Shown here: positions 36,701 through 47,909 of the stretch, piece by piece | Position numbering within the stretch: the stretch's first letter is position 1 | Layout of the letters: the number at the start of each line of letters is the position of its first letter | Assembly: GCA_016081115.2 (NCBI GenBank) | Contig: JABTTQ020003405.1 | Coordinates: 124,029 to 188,028, forward strand | DNA from: Rehmannia glutinosa | Taxonomy: Eukaryota; Streptophyta; Magnoliopsida; Lamiales; Orobanchaceae | Length of the DNA: 64,000 bases | Direction: 5' to 3' | Notes under the pieces: generated by a model | Told to the model about the DNA's origin: nothing | The model's input: only the letters and a program-made list of their open reading frames with translations | Databases searched by the model: none | Made by a program: the position numbers and the translations under genes

Positions 36701-39301
36701 TTTGACATCAGAGACCAACCTAGATTAATCAACACAAACCATTTTGGTAAATAAAGGTGTGCACAACAAGGAATTAAGAAGCTACCAGCCATCACAGTAT
36801 TGGTCTAATCCACAAGTACAATTTACCAAGCAGAAAAAGAGATTGGAGGGATCACCTAGTACTCTACATTCATCTGAGACAACTGGTTCAAAATCTTTTG
36901 CCACTTCCCATTACAGATTACTAGAACCCATCAACTGTTCCTCCATGCTGAAAGCCCAAAAGGTTAACCAGAAGTAACCTCTGTGCCCTCAGTTTCCATT
37001 ATACACTTACTAGGCAGTTGTTTACCTTCACGGTACCACCAAATGGAATTATAAAAAATTTGGAGAATAACATGTTGGCATGAAAACTGCATTGAAGATT
37101 TCTTAGGATCTGACCAACTCGCTATCTTTTAACAATTCAGATTTGAGACCAAAGGAAGCCAAAAGCAGATAAATTCAAGAATAAAGTCCTCTTATAACTC
37201 AAGACTCAGAATCAGATTAACAACATAGTACAACATTACTGTACATTCTTAACAATGTGTACGGAGAAGCTGACAGCAGTTGACACTCACAATCCTCATC
37301 CATATATTAAATTTCTGAAATAACATGAGCATATTATACTAAGGCTACATGAGATGCATATGTTATCTTTGGGCAGTAAATGTATACTTTTAGTATCCCA
37401 TCCAAAGATAAAACTGATTTAAGCGCACCAGAAGGCAAAGAGTAGGATAAAATGCCAAAAGCATCATCATCAATAAGAACATGAATTAGTTGATTATATC
37501 AAAAATCTAGAAGCATACCTCAATTGATCTGGAAGATGCATACTGTGGATAAAATCAGCATATGACGTGCCTCCTAATCCAAGTTTTAGCTCCAGCTGGC
37601 GAAAGAAAGAAAAACAATAGTAAGGATTAGAAACCATACTGGACTATATAAGAACATCTAGAACTTCTATTCCTTTATTCGCCTTTGATAGAATAAATTC
37701 TCAATAAAAGATCCTAAACCTTTTCATTTCCTTTTTTTCCCCCTAATTCTCTTAAGGTGCCTACTTTTTGCTACTATAGGTTAAAAGAACAAGAGCTGCT
37801 AATGTATCAGGCTTGAGCAATCAACAGTAAGCCAACTTCTTTGTTATCTTGAGGATATAACTGAATCATACAATGCTAAAAATGTGCACTAAAATTGTCA
37901 GATATTTATCTATGCGCATTATACTCATGGAAAGCATCCTCAGACGTAGATTTCCTGAAGCTCACCCACCCTTGCCCAAAACAAATAAAAAAATAAAAAT
38001 TAGAAATCGCAGATTTTTCATGTAATTTCGTGTCACATCACCCTCAACCATATCACACAAGGATAATCCAATTTATCCTAAATCCTAAATCAAGTCCATC
38101 CATACTTTAGCACTAAAATATTGTATTTTCAAGGTAGTGAAAGAAGAATATAGTCAGTTGACAAGTTCATGTTACAATCACCATATAATGTTCAAGCAAG
38201 GAACAGGATGGTTGAACAGCCAAACCAATAACATGAACCAATAGTTTTTTTATCTTTTTTTTTTATTTTTAATAATACACATGATGACATTGAATTAGAA
38301 TTAAACCAAGCATAATATTAAAATTTTATCCTCAGTAATTCATCAATTTCCTGAGAAGCATAACAAAAAGCAGAACTTACAGTGGGAGCTAGAAGTCCGC
38401 CAAAAAGCATGATCCCAGCAATAAGTGAAAAACAAGTAGCATAGTATTGTTTAAGGTTCGAGGAGTTCTGCACATAATTTATTTATGAGACAACACTCAA
38501 CGAATTACTACATAAGTTGTAGATAATATCAAACAATTTATCTCATATAAAGCACTAAAAAGGTTTACCAAAGGAGGCAAAAACGGAATGAACGAAGGAA
38601 AATTGGGAAGCTCATTTTCTTGCTCTTCCTTCACAATCCCAAGCTCAGTGTTTTTAATTCTTTGCTGTATCCTGAGCCGACGAACCTACAAAGTATCATG
38701 ATAGCAAGATAGTAAATAGTCCACTCTTATTCCAGAAATGAGGAACTGCGTAACGAATTACCTCAAAAAATTAAATCATCAAATTATTAAAAATCAACGT
38801 TTACTTTCTGTATATATACAGAATCTAACATCTATATAGTTTTTAACATGAAAAGGAAAAGAAAGTAAAAACACTAACCTCTTCCATCTGCAAAAAGATT
38901 TTATTCCTTCTACTCCGGATATTTTCCTGAATTTCTTGTAATTCCATTGTTGCGAAGTCCTGGACCGTCTCCGGCCCTTCTATTATACAAAACCTGCATC
39001 GAAACAGGATTCAGTTCACAATCCAATTCACCAAAAAAAAAAAAAAGAATAAATTAGAAACAAAACAAAAATAAAAAGATGCTGCACATCATAAATCTAT
39101 AGACAAATTACGCGGCAGACTTTTTTCGGCCGATGAATCGGAGTCAACGGATGCGGCAAAAGAGGATGCGTCGGCGTCTGACGCCATGGATCGCCATTTG
39201 AGATTGGCTTTTAGCTTTCCGTGGAGATAGCATCTGGAGTGCGATGAATAGAACGGCGTCGGAGCATATGAAACCGTTAAAATCCGGCCAGAACAGAGCA
39301 T
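33741..39301 (-). CDS. OR: ORANGE (OR) protein, plastid DnaJ-like zinc-finger chaperone, 8 exons
   Basis: OR stabilises phytoene synthase in plastids and promotes carotenoid build-up and chromoplast formation (known for the family). Exons on the minus strand: 39301-39112, 38993-38879, 38685-38569, 38467-38381, 37595-37519, 36570-36443, 35867-35732, 33818-33741; all GT-AG, about 309 residues, close to the ~307 I recall for Arabidopsis. Order: a Ser/Arg-rich plastid transit region (MLCSGRILTVSYAP start), the conserved FCIIEGPETVQDF block, the Arg-rich VRRLRIQQRIKN segment, two membrane segments (FSLIAGIMLFGGLLAP; FSGGAVGVISALMVV), four Cys pairs CKYCLGTG, CARCSSTG, CSNCSGSG and CPTCLCTG, and tail DPFD. 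The arginines around the melon golden-SNP region look wild type, though I did not align them. A Met at 39439 is in frame, but the MLCSGR start matches the family. Exons 1 and 7 each lack one base (an A6 and a C3 run). It is convergent with SRS2. Confidence 0.95.
33960..34670. mobile_element. Fold-back (palindromic) element in ORANGE intron 7
   Basis: The two halves are inverted copies. GAAACCATCCAAACTT near 33999 matches the reverse complement of AAGTTTGGATGGTTTC near 34603; GGAACCCACCGTTAGCGGAA near 34040 matches CGCCTGCGGTGGGCTCC near 34563; and ATCCACAAAAATAAATTTA (34214) matches TAAATTTATTTTTGTGGAT (34390). Arms are about 330 bp around a small centre near 34300. Termini (TTTGCACTTTAC / TTTGCATTTACC) suggest a MULE-like or other fold-back MITE. 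No clear duplication was found. Confidence 0.65.
34765..35463. mobile_element. Tourist-like (PIF/Harbinger) MITE in ORANGE intron 7
   Basis: Terminal inverted repeats GGGTGTATTTGGATGG and GGGCCCATTTGGATGG (reverse complement of the right end) are flanked on both sides by TAA (34762-34764, 35464-35466), the 3-bp TWA target type of PIF/Harbinger. GATTTGAAATCC text repeats inside both arms. The 700-bp interior contains the CA microsatellite listed next. Confidence 0.7.
34965..35190. repeat. CA/ACAC microsatellite tract
   Basis: A CA-rich tract interrupted by TTTACACACA and TCACACTCACTC motifs, inside the Tourist-like MITE. The His/Thr-rich open frames through it are an artefact of the repeat. 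Confidence 0.85.
36100..36145. repeat. Short CA microsatellite in ORANGE intron 6
   Basis: ACACACACACAACACACACA-type repeat, 40-45 bp, within the intron between exons 7 and 6. Confidence 0.75.
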
Positions 39302-39480
39302 TTTTTCACGGAGGAACTGAGGGTTTTTGCCAGCGGAGAGGAAAGCAGAGAGTTTCAAGTGGCGACCATTTTTTATTTGCCTTAGTTGGTTATATAATAA
39401 TAAAAAAAAAGAGGGTGGGAAAATTTGATTCGTTTCCACGTGTTACCCCTTTTATTGAGTAAGAGCCTAATTTCCATTTG
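39302..39480 (-). promoter_or_regulatory. ORANGE 5' UTR and promoter-proximal region
   Basis: Sequence directly upstream of the OR start codon on the minus strand. The frame is open upstream to a Met at 39439, but that start would put a hydrophobic and Lys-rich leader ahead of the family's normal N-terminus, so it is probably UTR. No clear TATA box was identified. A MULE-like MITE begins about 30 bp further out. Confidence 0.3.
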
Positions 39481-39509
39481 TGTGTGTGTGTGGCTAAATC
39501 AATTTTAAA

Positions 39510-39643
39510 GGGATGATTACAAAAACTACCCCTTACATTTAAAAGAGAACCAAACATTAGGCTTTTTTTTTTGTAATTTTTATACTTTTCTTGGTTTTTT
39601 GGTAATTATTCCAAACCTCATGGGTTATTTTTGTAATTATCCC
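39510..39643. mobile_element. Small MULE-like MITE upstream of ORANGE
   Basis: Inverted ends GGGATGATTACAAAAACTAC and GGGATAATTACAAAAATAAC (reverse complement of the right end) enclose 134 bp. Flanks are A/T-rich (AATTTTAAA, ATTTAAAAA), compatible with a decayed 9-bp duplication. The right end (CCAAACCTCATG, then TAATTATCCC) is repeated in the host sequence of the next nest at 40585-40605 plus 42609-42624, so they belong to one family. Confidence 0.6.
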
Positions 39644-40355
39644 ATTTAAAAAACTTATAAGGTCCTTTATTATTAGAAAATATAAAATGTTTAAGTTTTG
39701 TCTTAAACTATATAAGTTTTTAAAATATTTAGATAAATAAAAAAATAGATTTTTAATATATTGTTAATCATAATTTTTAATTAAAATTATCAAAATTCAG
39801 AAATTTGTTAAAGTAAAATCTTATTTCAAGGATAAGTTGGGTGGACGTATTTTTCTTTAAAGAGTTTATAAAGTCTCAAATTCAATTTTTTTCTTGGTGG
39901 ATAATCTAAATTTAGTCAACCTTCTGTTAGACTGTTACTATCCCATATAAAAAAATTTAATATATTCTAAAGGACTATTTTACATCAAGAAAATAATCAC
40001 ATGTCACTGGACCCCATCTTATTATGTCATTTGTACTCAATAGTTTGCTGGGACAGTGAGTTCATCCTTTTTCATAGAGTGGAAGGTGGCCTACATTTAT
40101 GTTTGATAATTTGATAGATGAAATTTTTTGGGTGAAGACAAAATTTGTTTTTGTTGAAAAATAAATGTTCTTTCAGATGTGAAAGGTTTCACAAGATTGG
40201 ATAATGTTTGGGCTTGCATTTTCTTCCCTTTGAAAGGGACAAAATGGACATGTTCATTTCTGGCTCAACAATAGACAGATTTTTATTTATATTTGATTTA
40301 CATAGAACTCTTGAGATTTTTTATATTTTTTGAAGAGTAGAACTCTTGAGATTTG
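39644..40355. other. AT-rich intergenic DNA, no gene seen
   Basis: No coding text, RNA gene or clear transposon end was recognised. Confidence 0.5.
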
Positions 40356-40605
40356 AGCTAATTATATTTAAAAAAATGCAGATTTTTTTAAAATTACAAA
40401 AAAAAATACTTAAGGTTAATTTGATTCTATATTACATTTTCCCAATTCATAAGCAAAAGAACACTTCATAACCTCCGAACATTTATAGAAATATTACAGT
40501 TAGCTTCTTAAATTTATGACATAATCAAATATCAATTGGTATTTTGTAATTTTTCAAAACTTCTAAGTTTTTGTTAATTAGCCCAAACCTCATGATATTT
40601 TTATA

Positions 40606-41269
40606 GGGAAAATGAGAAAATTGGTCCTCTAAGTTGGCTGCATTCGGACTTTTTTTGTCTTTAAGTTGGCTGTTTGAAAATTAGTCCTCTAAGTTATGAA
40701 ATTCGGACTTTTTTGGTCCTCTAAGTTGGCCGCATTTTGAAAATTAGTCCTCTAAGTTATAAAATTTCAGAAATTTCGTCGATTTTGACCGAAATTTTTC
40801 ACCCATCGAATTTTTGACTAGGATCTAAAACGGCGTCGTCGAGCACAATTCTCTTTCAAGAGTATGCAAAACATCACCTTCCACGCGTCGACAACCATAA
40901 AATCATCTTCCGGATTATTAATCGCCCGAAGTCCGCATACTTGCGTGTGGAAAACGGCGCAGACGGACTTCGACGATGATAATCCGAGAAGATGATTTTA
41001 TGGTATCGGCGGCGAAGGAAGGTAATGTTTTGCATACTCTTGAAAGAGAATTGTGCTCGCACGACGCTTTTAGATCCTAGTCGATAATTTTGGTGGATTG
41101 AAAAATTTTGAAATTTCGAAATTTTATAATTTAGAGGACTAATTTTCAAACAGCCAACTTAGAGGACCAAAAATCAAATTTCATAACTTAGAGGACTAAT
41201 TTTCAAACAAAGCAACTTAGAGGACAAAAGTCAATAAGCCAACTTAGAGGACAATTTTCTAATTTTCCC
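40606..41269. mobile_element. Fold-back Mutator-like element 1, near-complete palindrome
   Basis: Termini GGGAAAATGAGAAAATTG and GGGAAAATTAGAAAATTG (reverse complement). The flanking 9-mers ATTTTTATA (40597-40605) and TTTTTTATA (41270-41278) match at eight of nine positions, the Mutator duplication length. The arms carry repeated GTCCTCTAAGTT blocks and remain inverted almost to the centre near 40940 (AACCATAAAATCATCTTCCG against CGAGAAGATGATTTTATGGT). Total 664 bp, no transposase. Confidence 0.8.
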
Positions 41270-41280
41270 TTTTTTATAAT

Positions 41281-42608
41281 GGCAAAATTGTTTTTTTAGT
41301 CCTTTAAGTGGGCATACTTGGAGATTTAGTCCTTTTTTTTCTTGAACTTTGATTTTAGTCCTTTAAGTGTACAAAAATCGAATTTTGGTCCTATGACCTA
41401 CTATAGCAGTCAAAGTGACTGTTTTCATGAGGTGGAATTTTTGTTTTTTCCAAAACATAAAATTTCAATTAAAATGGATGAAGTGGTTCTTAGTTGGGAA
41501 CACACTTGCCAAATGGATAGGGAAAATAAGAACAAATCCAACTTGACAATATAAAATATTTAAATTATTTTAAATAAAATAAAATGGGTCTACATAATAT
41601 ATTGAAATTATTTTTTAATTTAAAAACATAAATAATTTAGAAAAAATTACTTATAAAATATAAAATATCGTAGTTAGATAAACATATTTCAATTAAGTAG
41701 TCGACAGTTTGAAATTCACACTTTTTTATTTTTTTTTATATTTTTATTTCATTTGCCAATATCATATTTCATATTTTATACAATATTAAATAATGAAGAA
41801 AACTACATGCAAGGTGTTAATAATTTTTTGAAATATTTTTCATGTTTGTAAAGAACAAACGCTATTTTATTTATAAAATCATTGGCTCATTTGAATTGTT
41901 TTAATACATAAAATATATAATATATATCATAGAATTATATATAATTTAATATTTATTTTCTATTTTTTTAAAACTATAATATATATCATATTTCAATTTG
42001 TAGTTGACAGGATTCACACTTTTTTATTTTTATTTTTTTATTTTTATTTTATTTGAAAATGTTATATTTCAAATTTTATACAATATTAAATAATGAATAA
42101 AACTACATGCAAGGTGTTAATAATTTTTGAATTATTTTTCATGTTTGTAGAGAATAAACGCTATTTTATTTATAAAATCATTGGCTCATTTGAATATGTT
42201 TATCTAACTACGATATTTTATTTTATCAAAGATTAATGTGTTTTTAAATTATATATATTTTTAAATTAAAAAATAATTTCAACATATTATGTAGACCCAT
42301 TTTATTTTATTTAAAATAATTTAAATATTTTATATAGTCAAGTTGGATTTATTCTTATTTTTTTCCTATTCATTTGCCAAGTGTATTCCCAACTAAGCAA
42401 CCACTTCATCCATTTTAATTGAAATTTTATGTTTTGGAAAAAACAAAAATGCCACCTTAGGAAAACAGTCACTTTGACCGCTATCGTAGGTGATAGGACT
42501 AAAATTCGATTTTTGTACGAGTTAAAGGACTAAAATCAAAGTTCAAAAAAAAAAAAGGACTAAATCTCCAAGTATGCCCAGTTAAAGGACTAAAAAAACA
42601 ATTTTGCC
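41281..42608. mobile_element. Fold-back Mutator-like element 2, with internal direct repeat
   Basis: Termini are GGCAAAATTGTTTTTTTAGT on both ends (inverted). The 10-mer TTTTTATAAT flanks it exactly (41271-41280, 42609-42618), matching a 9-10-bp duplication. Inverted arms of about 410 bp carry AGTCCTTTAA blocks and shared text such as GATGAAGTGGTT. The roughly 500-bp centre is not inverted; it holds two direct copies of about 183 bp (41714-41896, 42012-42195). No coding sequence. Confidence 0.8.
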
Positions 42609-42624
42609 TTTTTATAATTATCCC

Positions 42625-43532
42625 TTGATTTAATTGAACCTAACAGTCAACATGTCTGAGTTGAGTTAATTATATCTGTCCATTTGTTATGTGATTGGTT
42701 GAAAACTTAAATTGAATATTCATATTGCTGACTTTTGAAATATATAAAATCAAATCTACATAAAGTATCCAAAAATTATGGAAATTGAGTGGTCTAAAGT
42801 AATTGAGAGGTCCTAATTAATAAGACATTATTCAAATTATAAAGTTGAGGTTTCAACATTCAAGATATTTTTTGGGTTCAAATCCTACCAAATACATGGA
42901 TACTAATATGTTGTATCCTAGTAATAATCTTATATGCAGCATATTTTTTATAAAAAGTTTTAGGTTGCACTTAATTAAATTTTTATATGATAAATAGTGT
43001 AATAAATTGCTCCATTGGTAATAAAACTCAAAAGGACCAAATTATGGCTGAAAAACTCGATATTCAAAATCAAAATTCAATTTAATTTTTTTAAAAAAAT
43101 ATGTGTAATAAGTGGTGTTTTCCGAAAGTGTTTCTTTCGTTTAGATGATTTTGTTGTCACGCAGAAGATTCGAAGAAAACCCATTACCGAAAGATTAGTA
43201 GCAGATGATGCGGCTCTTGATTTGTCCAATAAATATGTGATTTTTCGATTCTATCTTGAATCAATTACATATATATATATATATATATATGTTTAAAATA
43301 TATCTATGTTTTAGATCAATATAGATTTATAATTTTGTATGTTCTACGATTTTGATCTTTGTTATTTGTAAAATTCTTCATTGAATAAATTTGATTGTTT
43401 TAAAAACAAAAAAAAAGATAGAAATTCAAAATTGAAATTCAAATCGGTCATTAAAAGATTGATATCGCATCCACATGACTTCTATATTCATCGATTCCAT
43501 CATTAGTGATTTTGCAATTAAATTACGGGTTG
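42625..43532. other. AT-rich intergenic DNA, no gene supported
   Basis: An open frame of 93 codons at 43015-43296 ends in an (AT)n run and has no recognisable motif. An (AT)n microsatellite lies at 43268-43290. Confidence 0.45.
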
Positions 43533-43632
43533 CAAATTAATGGGTAATTTAACGGATTATTGTGTTGTGGGATTTTTTTGTGAAAGTGTAGTGGATGTTG
43601 GGTGTATAATTAAATTAAGTGTAGGCGCTATT

Positions 43633-45109
43633 TGTAAGTCCAAGCGGCTACGATAATCTAGAGGGTGAATAGATTATCTCCATCTTTTCGATTTCGCCTC
43701 TTTTTATAATCGAATACTCAAATACAATAATAAAGGTGCGGAATGTAAACAACACGCGTCGATTTATAGTAGTTCAACCCACCTAGGGCCTAATCTACTA
43801 CCACCCCAAAGTATATCAGGGATGGATTTCAAAAAGAAAAAGAATTTTATTAATTACCAAAATTAATACAAATTCAACTTACAACATCTTGAAGAGCACA
43901 CACACTCTTCTACAACACCACCTTTGAGATTACCACAATCTCACTTGAAGATTACCACAATCTCCAACGGCACCTTGTGAAGATTACCACAATCTTCACC
44001 CTCAAGAGCACCACACTCTTCAACACCTCAACAAGAAGATTACCACAATCTTCTTACACCTATCACCTAGATCACCCAAATGTATTCTTACCACAAGAAT
44101 ACTCACAAGGATATCTTGTGTTGAATGATTACCCAAATTCAAGATTACAACTCGATAATTGATAATACAATAGAGTGCAAGTGTAATCAAGAATTGAAAG
44201 CCTAGACCTCAAGGATGTGAAAGTGAATAGCTAGGCAAATTACAACAAGAAATAAGACAATGTAAGAACAAGTGTATTCTTGAGTGTATCTTGTTGTGTT
44301 GTAGTTTTCTCTCTTGTAGTTGTGCTTCAAATCTTCCTCTATTTATAGGAGATGATTGATACTTGATAGGCTCCTCTTGGAATCGATATCTACAAAAATT
44401 GCAATTAAAATCAAGATTATAGTTAGAAATCAATCCCACAATTTAGGGAAAAGCATGTCACACACAACAACGTTAGAATTTTCTTTGTCAAACATTAGGG
44501 CGGACGGTCGACATAAATAGAAGTTTGAAAATGAGAATACACATTTACACAGGCGACCGGTCGACGTAGGGTTCGACCCGGTCGTCCCTCGACTTCAACC
44601 GGTCGCACAACCTCAAAAACGGCGGCGACGCTCGCTTCAATTTTTGCTCCAGTGCACGGCCGCCAGTGGGTCGGCCGGTCGACGCCACCGGTTGCCTTCT
44701 ATAGGGCGACCGGTTGCCCCGACCATTTTCTCGCAAACATGAAGTTTTTGTTTTTCTCAACTTTCAGTGCACGGGTTGCCCTATACGGCGTAGGTTGACC
44801 TCAAAAGTGTTGTCCAATTTTATATCGAAAATAAACTTCAAGAAATACTCCGAAAAATAGTGAAAACATTTTAGACCGATCGGGAGTATTAGGACAACAT
44901 TTAGAAACATTATTTTGGTGTAAAAATACATTAACAGAAAATCATTAAAAGTGTTGTCCAATTTTGTTTAAAATAAAACTTGAAGAAATACTCCAGGAAA
45001 ATATTAAAACCATTTTAAATCATTTAGTAGTATTTGGACAACCTTTAAAACCATTGTTTTGGTGTAAAATCAAAATCATCAAAATCATGATAAAACCATT
45101 TATCAAACA
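43633..45109 (-). repeat. 3' LTR of the complete Copia element
   Basis: Runs from TGTTTGATAAATGG (minus strand, at 45109) to the terminal CA at 43633. Contains repeated GACCGGTCG-type palindromic motifs at 44500-44720 and a run of ATTACCACAATCT repeats at 43928-44060. Confidence 0.9.
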
Positions 45110-45126
45110 ATCTCCCCCTTTTTGAT
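45110..45126 (-). other. Polypurine tract of the complete Copia element
   Basis: The minus strand reads ATCAAAAAGGGGGAGAT directly before the 3' LTR. Confidence 0.85.
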
Positions 45127-46659
45127 GATTACAAACCAAAACAATTTTAACGAGGTCGATTTTGAAAACAAAACAATTTTACCGGTTAAAGAGAACTATC
45201 CGTTGTGAGCGACAACATTCCATGCAATAAAAACACAAGGATGGGAGTAGAGATATTCAAACACATATTACAAATGCTTCCCCTATCAACATGCACAACA
45301 AGAGTTATAAAGAAGAACTAAATCAAAAGCTAAAGGCTTAGCTTTTCAATATTGAGCTTAAGTATCAAAACTTAAAAGCTCCCCCTGTCAAAGAGACATC
45401 GTTAGAAACATATATAGGTCCATACTACAACTAATGGACTAAGAAACATATACAACCACAATATACCAAGAGTGGACAAAATATGATCTACAACTTATGA
45501 CTTTCAATAGCCACAACATGACTTTCAATAGCCGCAACTTATAGCTTCTTTTCGTTAAGCTTTTCTTAGCTTCTTTGAGCTAATGAGCTTATAACCTGTT
45601 TCTCCCCCTTTGGAATCATCAAAAAGAATGTTAGCACGATAAATACATCATATATTCTTATCAAAGTGCGCAAGTAAACCGATGTATCGAGCCATTTGAA
45701 CATTGAAGCTTTTAAACCGAATAGAAGAGTCGAATCATACGACTTGTAGAAGCTTATGAAAAATCATTTGATTTGCAAAAACATGATCTCTATAAATATA
45801 TGAGACTTTTGAAATCGAGAGAGTCATGTATGTGATGAATTTTTCATTGAAACGTTTTATCAAACACTTGGCGGGCGTCAAAAATAGAAAAAGTTATATA
45901 TAGCCCTTGTAAATGAAATCAAGCCAAGTTTTTCATCACCAAATACAATTTAACAAATATCATTCATCAACAATCAATAAGCTCATCACAAACATATATG
46001 AATCACATCATGAAAAATACATATAAGCCACAAACTCGATGGTTCAACCCAATTGAGCTAAAGATAGTGAAATTCTTACCATTCAATCGGTAAAGACGAG
46101 CAATGATGATGATAATCGAGCTAGATAATCCCCAAAATATATAATTCATGCATCAAAACTCATTTGAAGTGAAATGTGTGAAATTTGCAAAGGGGACGAA
46201 AAATGGCCAAAATATGTTAGCGTTGCGAATCAAGACAGAACCATTTTTATCCAAGATTTTGCTTAGGCGACCGGTCGTGGTTGAGGGCGACGGTCGACGT
46301 TGAGGGCGAGGTTGCCCTCAACCCCTTCGACCCATTGTCTGTCGGGCTTTTTCCAAAATCCGAATTTTCAACCAAAAATCCGAAGTTTTAGCCCTAAGTT
46401 TTAAAAACGTGTAAAATGCAAACGTAAGCTTCATTCAATATGCATTATGTCATAATCAAGCTCGAAATGAGGTAAAATACTCGGTTAACAAAAAAATCCG
46501 CGAGTTATCCTTGAGACTAATTAAACACATCTCAAGTTTTTGTTAAAACATGCAATCCCTTAACAATTATATCGAATCTCAATATGTTTAGTTCGAATAT
46601 GACGAACCATAGTTTGAATAATTTTGACCGGACTTGTTATCCCGAAAAATAAGAACATT

Positions 46660-47909
46660 TTAAAGCTTTGGATACAACAAGTCATAAGAAGAAGTGCCTT
46701 TCAAATATTTGAAAATTTCTTTTAACGGCACTTTAATGAGATTCGTTGGGATAGTTTTTGAAGTCGAGCATATAGACATAATGCATATGGAATGTCGAAA
46801 GTCTATAGAAATAATACAAGAAAACATACCTCGAATTTGTTTGTCGGCCGATATGCCTTTCTCAACCTTTGTCAATCTTTAGCCATAGAGGTTGAGATAG
46901 TTCTTCTTTCTTCAATGCTTAACTCCTTCAAGAGTTCTTTTGAAATATAACCGTCTTCTTGGCATTGAATGATTTGAATTCCAATGATCAAATTTGAGCT
47001 TCCTCATCATGATCATCTTAGGTTCACCTTGCATTGACTTGGAAAAAATATCTTGCACAAATATTTATTAGTAGCACCATAAATATTGTCATCATAAATT
47101 TGCACAAGTAAACAACTTTGCCCTTTTTCAAAACAAGAAGTGTACTATCAACTTTACCTTTTGTAAAATCATTTAGCAAAAATAGCTAAGTCTATCATAC
47201 CATACATGGGGTGCTTGTTTTAAACCATACAAGGCCTTTTATAAAAATCATTTGGCCTAGAAAAATTTAAAGCCCCAGCAGGTTGTTTTACATAGACTTC
47301 TTCTTGAATAAAACCATTGAGAAAATTGGATTTAACATCCATTTGGTAAAGTTTGAAATTTTCTTAAAACAAGAATGGGTAAGTAAAATGCAAATAACTT
47401 CTAAAAGAGCTATGAGTGCAAATATTACATCAAAATCATTACCTTCTTCTAGAAAATACCTTCGAGCTACTAACCTCGCTTTAGTTTGACCAATGTTGCC
47501 TTGGTCATCGAGTTTATTCCGGAGTGCCCATTTTGCATTTATAATCGTTTGTGATGAAAGACATGGCATCAACTTCCAAGTATCATTTCCTTTTTAGCTC
47601 CTCTTGCAATTCTAAAAACCAATCTTCATCTTGAAGCATCAATTGAGGAATTTGTCTTCTTCATCACTATGGGCATCCAAATGATCTAAGGTGTTCATAA
47701 TAGAACATTTACATCCAAATATTTGGAGTATTTTCTTTTCTACACAACTCAACAAACTCATTAAAGGCATTTCTCATATAAGCAAGAAAAATAGCCCAAG
47801 TGTAATAACATGCCTCAATTGTCAACCACAAAATATCTTGCAAAAGAGCATAGTAGTAAGAGACACTATATATATATAGATCATGAAGCAAGAAACACAT
47901 ACTTGACAT
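46660..47909 (-). pseudogene. Copia pol remnants: integrase, reverse transcriptase, RT end
   Basis: Integrase-like text at 47845-47709 (YTWAIFLAYMRNAFNEFVEL, then CRKEN). Reverse transcriptase N-terminal text at 47535-47290 (KWALRNKLDDQGNIGQTKAR, LVARRYFLEEGNDFD, FALIALLEVICILL), equal to the KWVFRNKLDE-G-KARLVAKGY block of Copia. RT C-terminal text at 46870-46665 (EKGISADKQIRGM, LKEIFKYLKGTSSYDL). The YVDD catalytic part of RT and RNase H were not found. Non-functional. Confidence 0.75.

Larger units (their letters stand above)
40360..42624. mobile_element. Older MULE-like MITE, split by two later insertions
   Basis: The right part before the insertions (GCCCAAACCTCATGATATTT at 40581) and the terminus after them (ATAATTATCCC ending about 42624) join into the same right end as the MITE at 39510-39643. 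The left boundary is vague. It is the host for the two fold-back elements below. Confidence 0.5.

Noticed and set aside
39244..39462. Plus-strand open frame across the ORANGE 5' end
   Set aside because: Antisense shadow of OR exon 1 and its leader.
43015..43296. 93-codon open frame
   Set aside because: Lys/Phe-rich, ends in an (AT)n run, no motif, no splice context.
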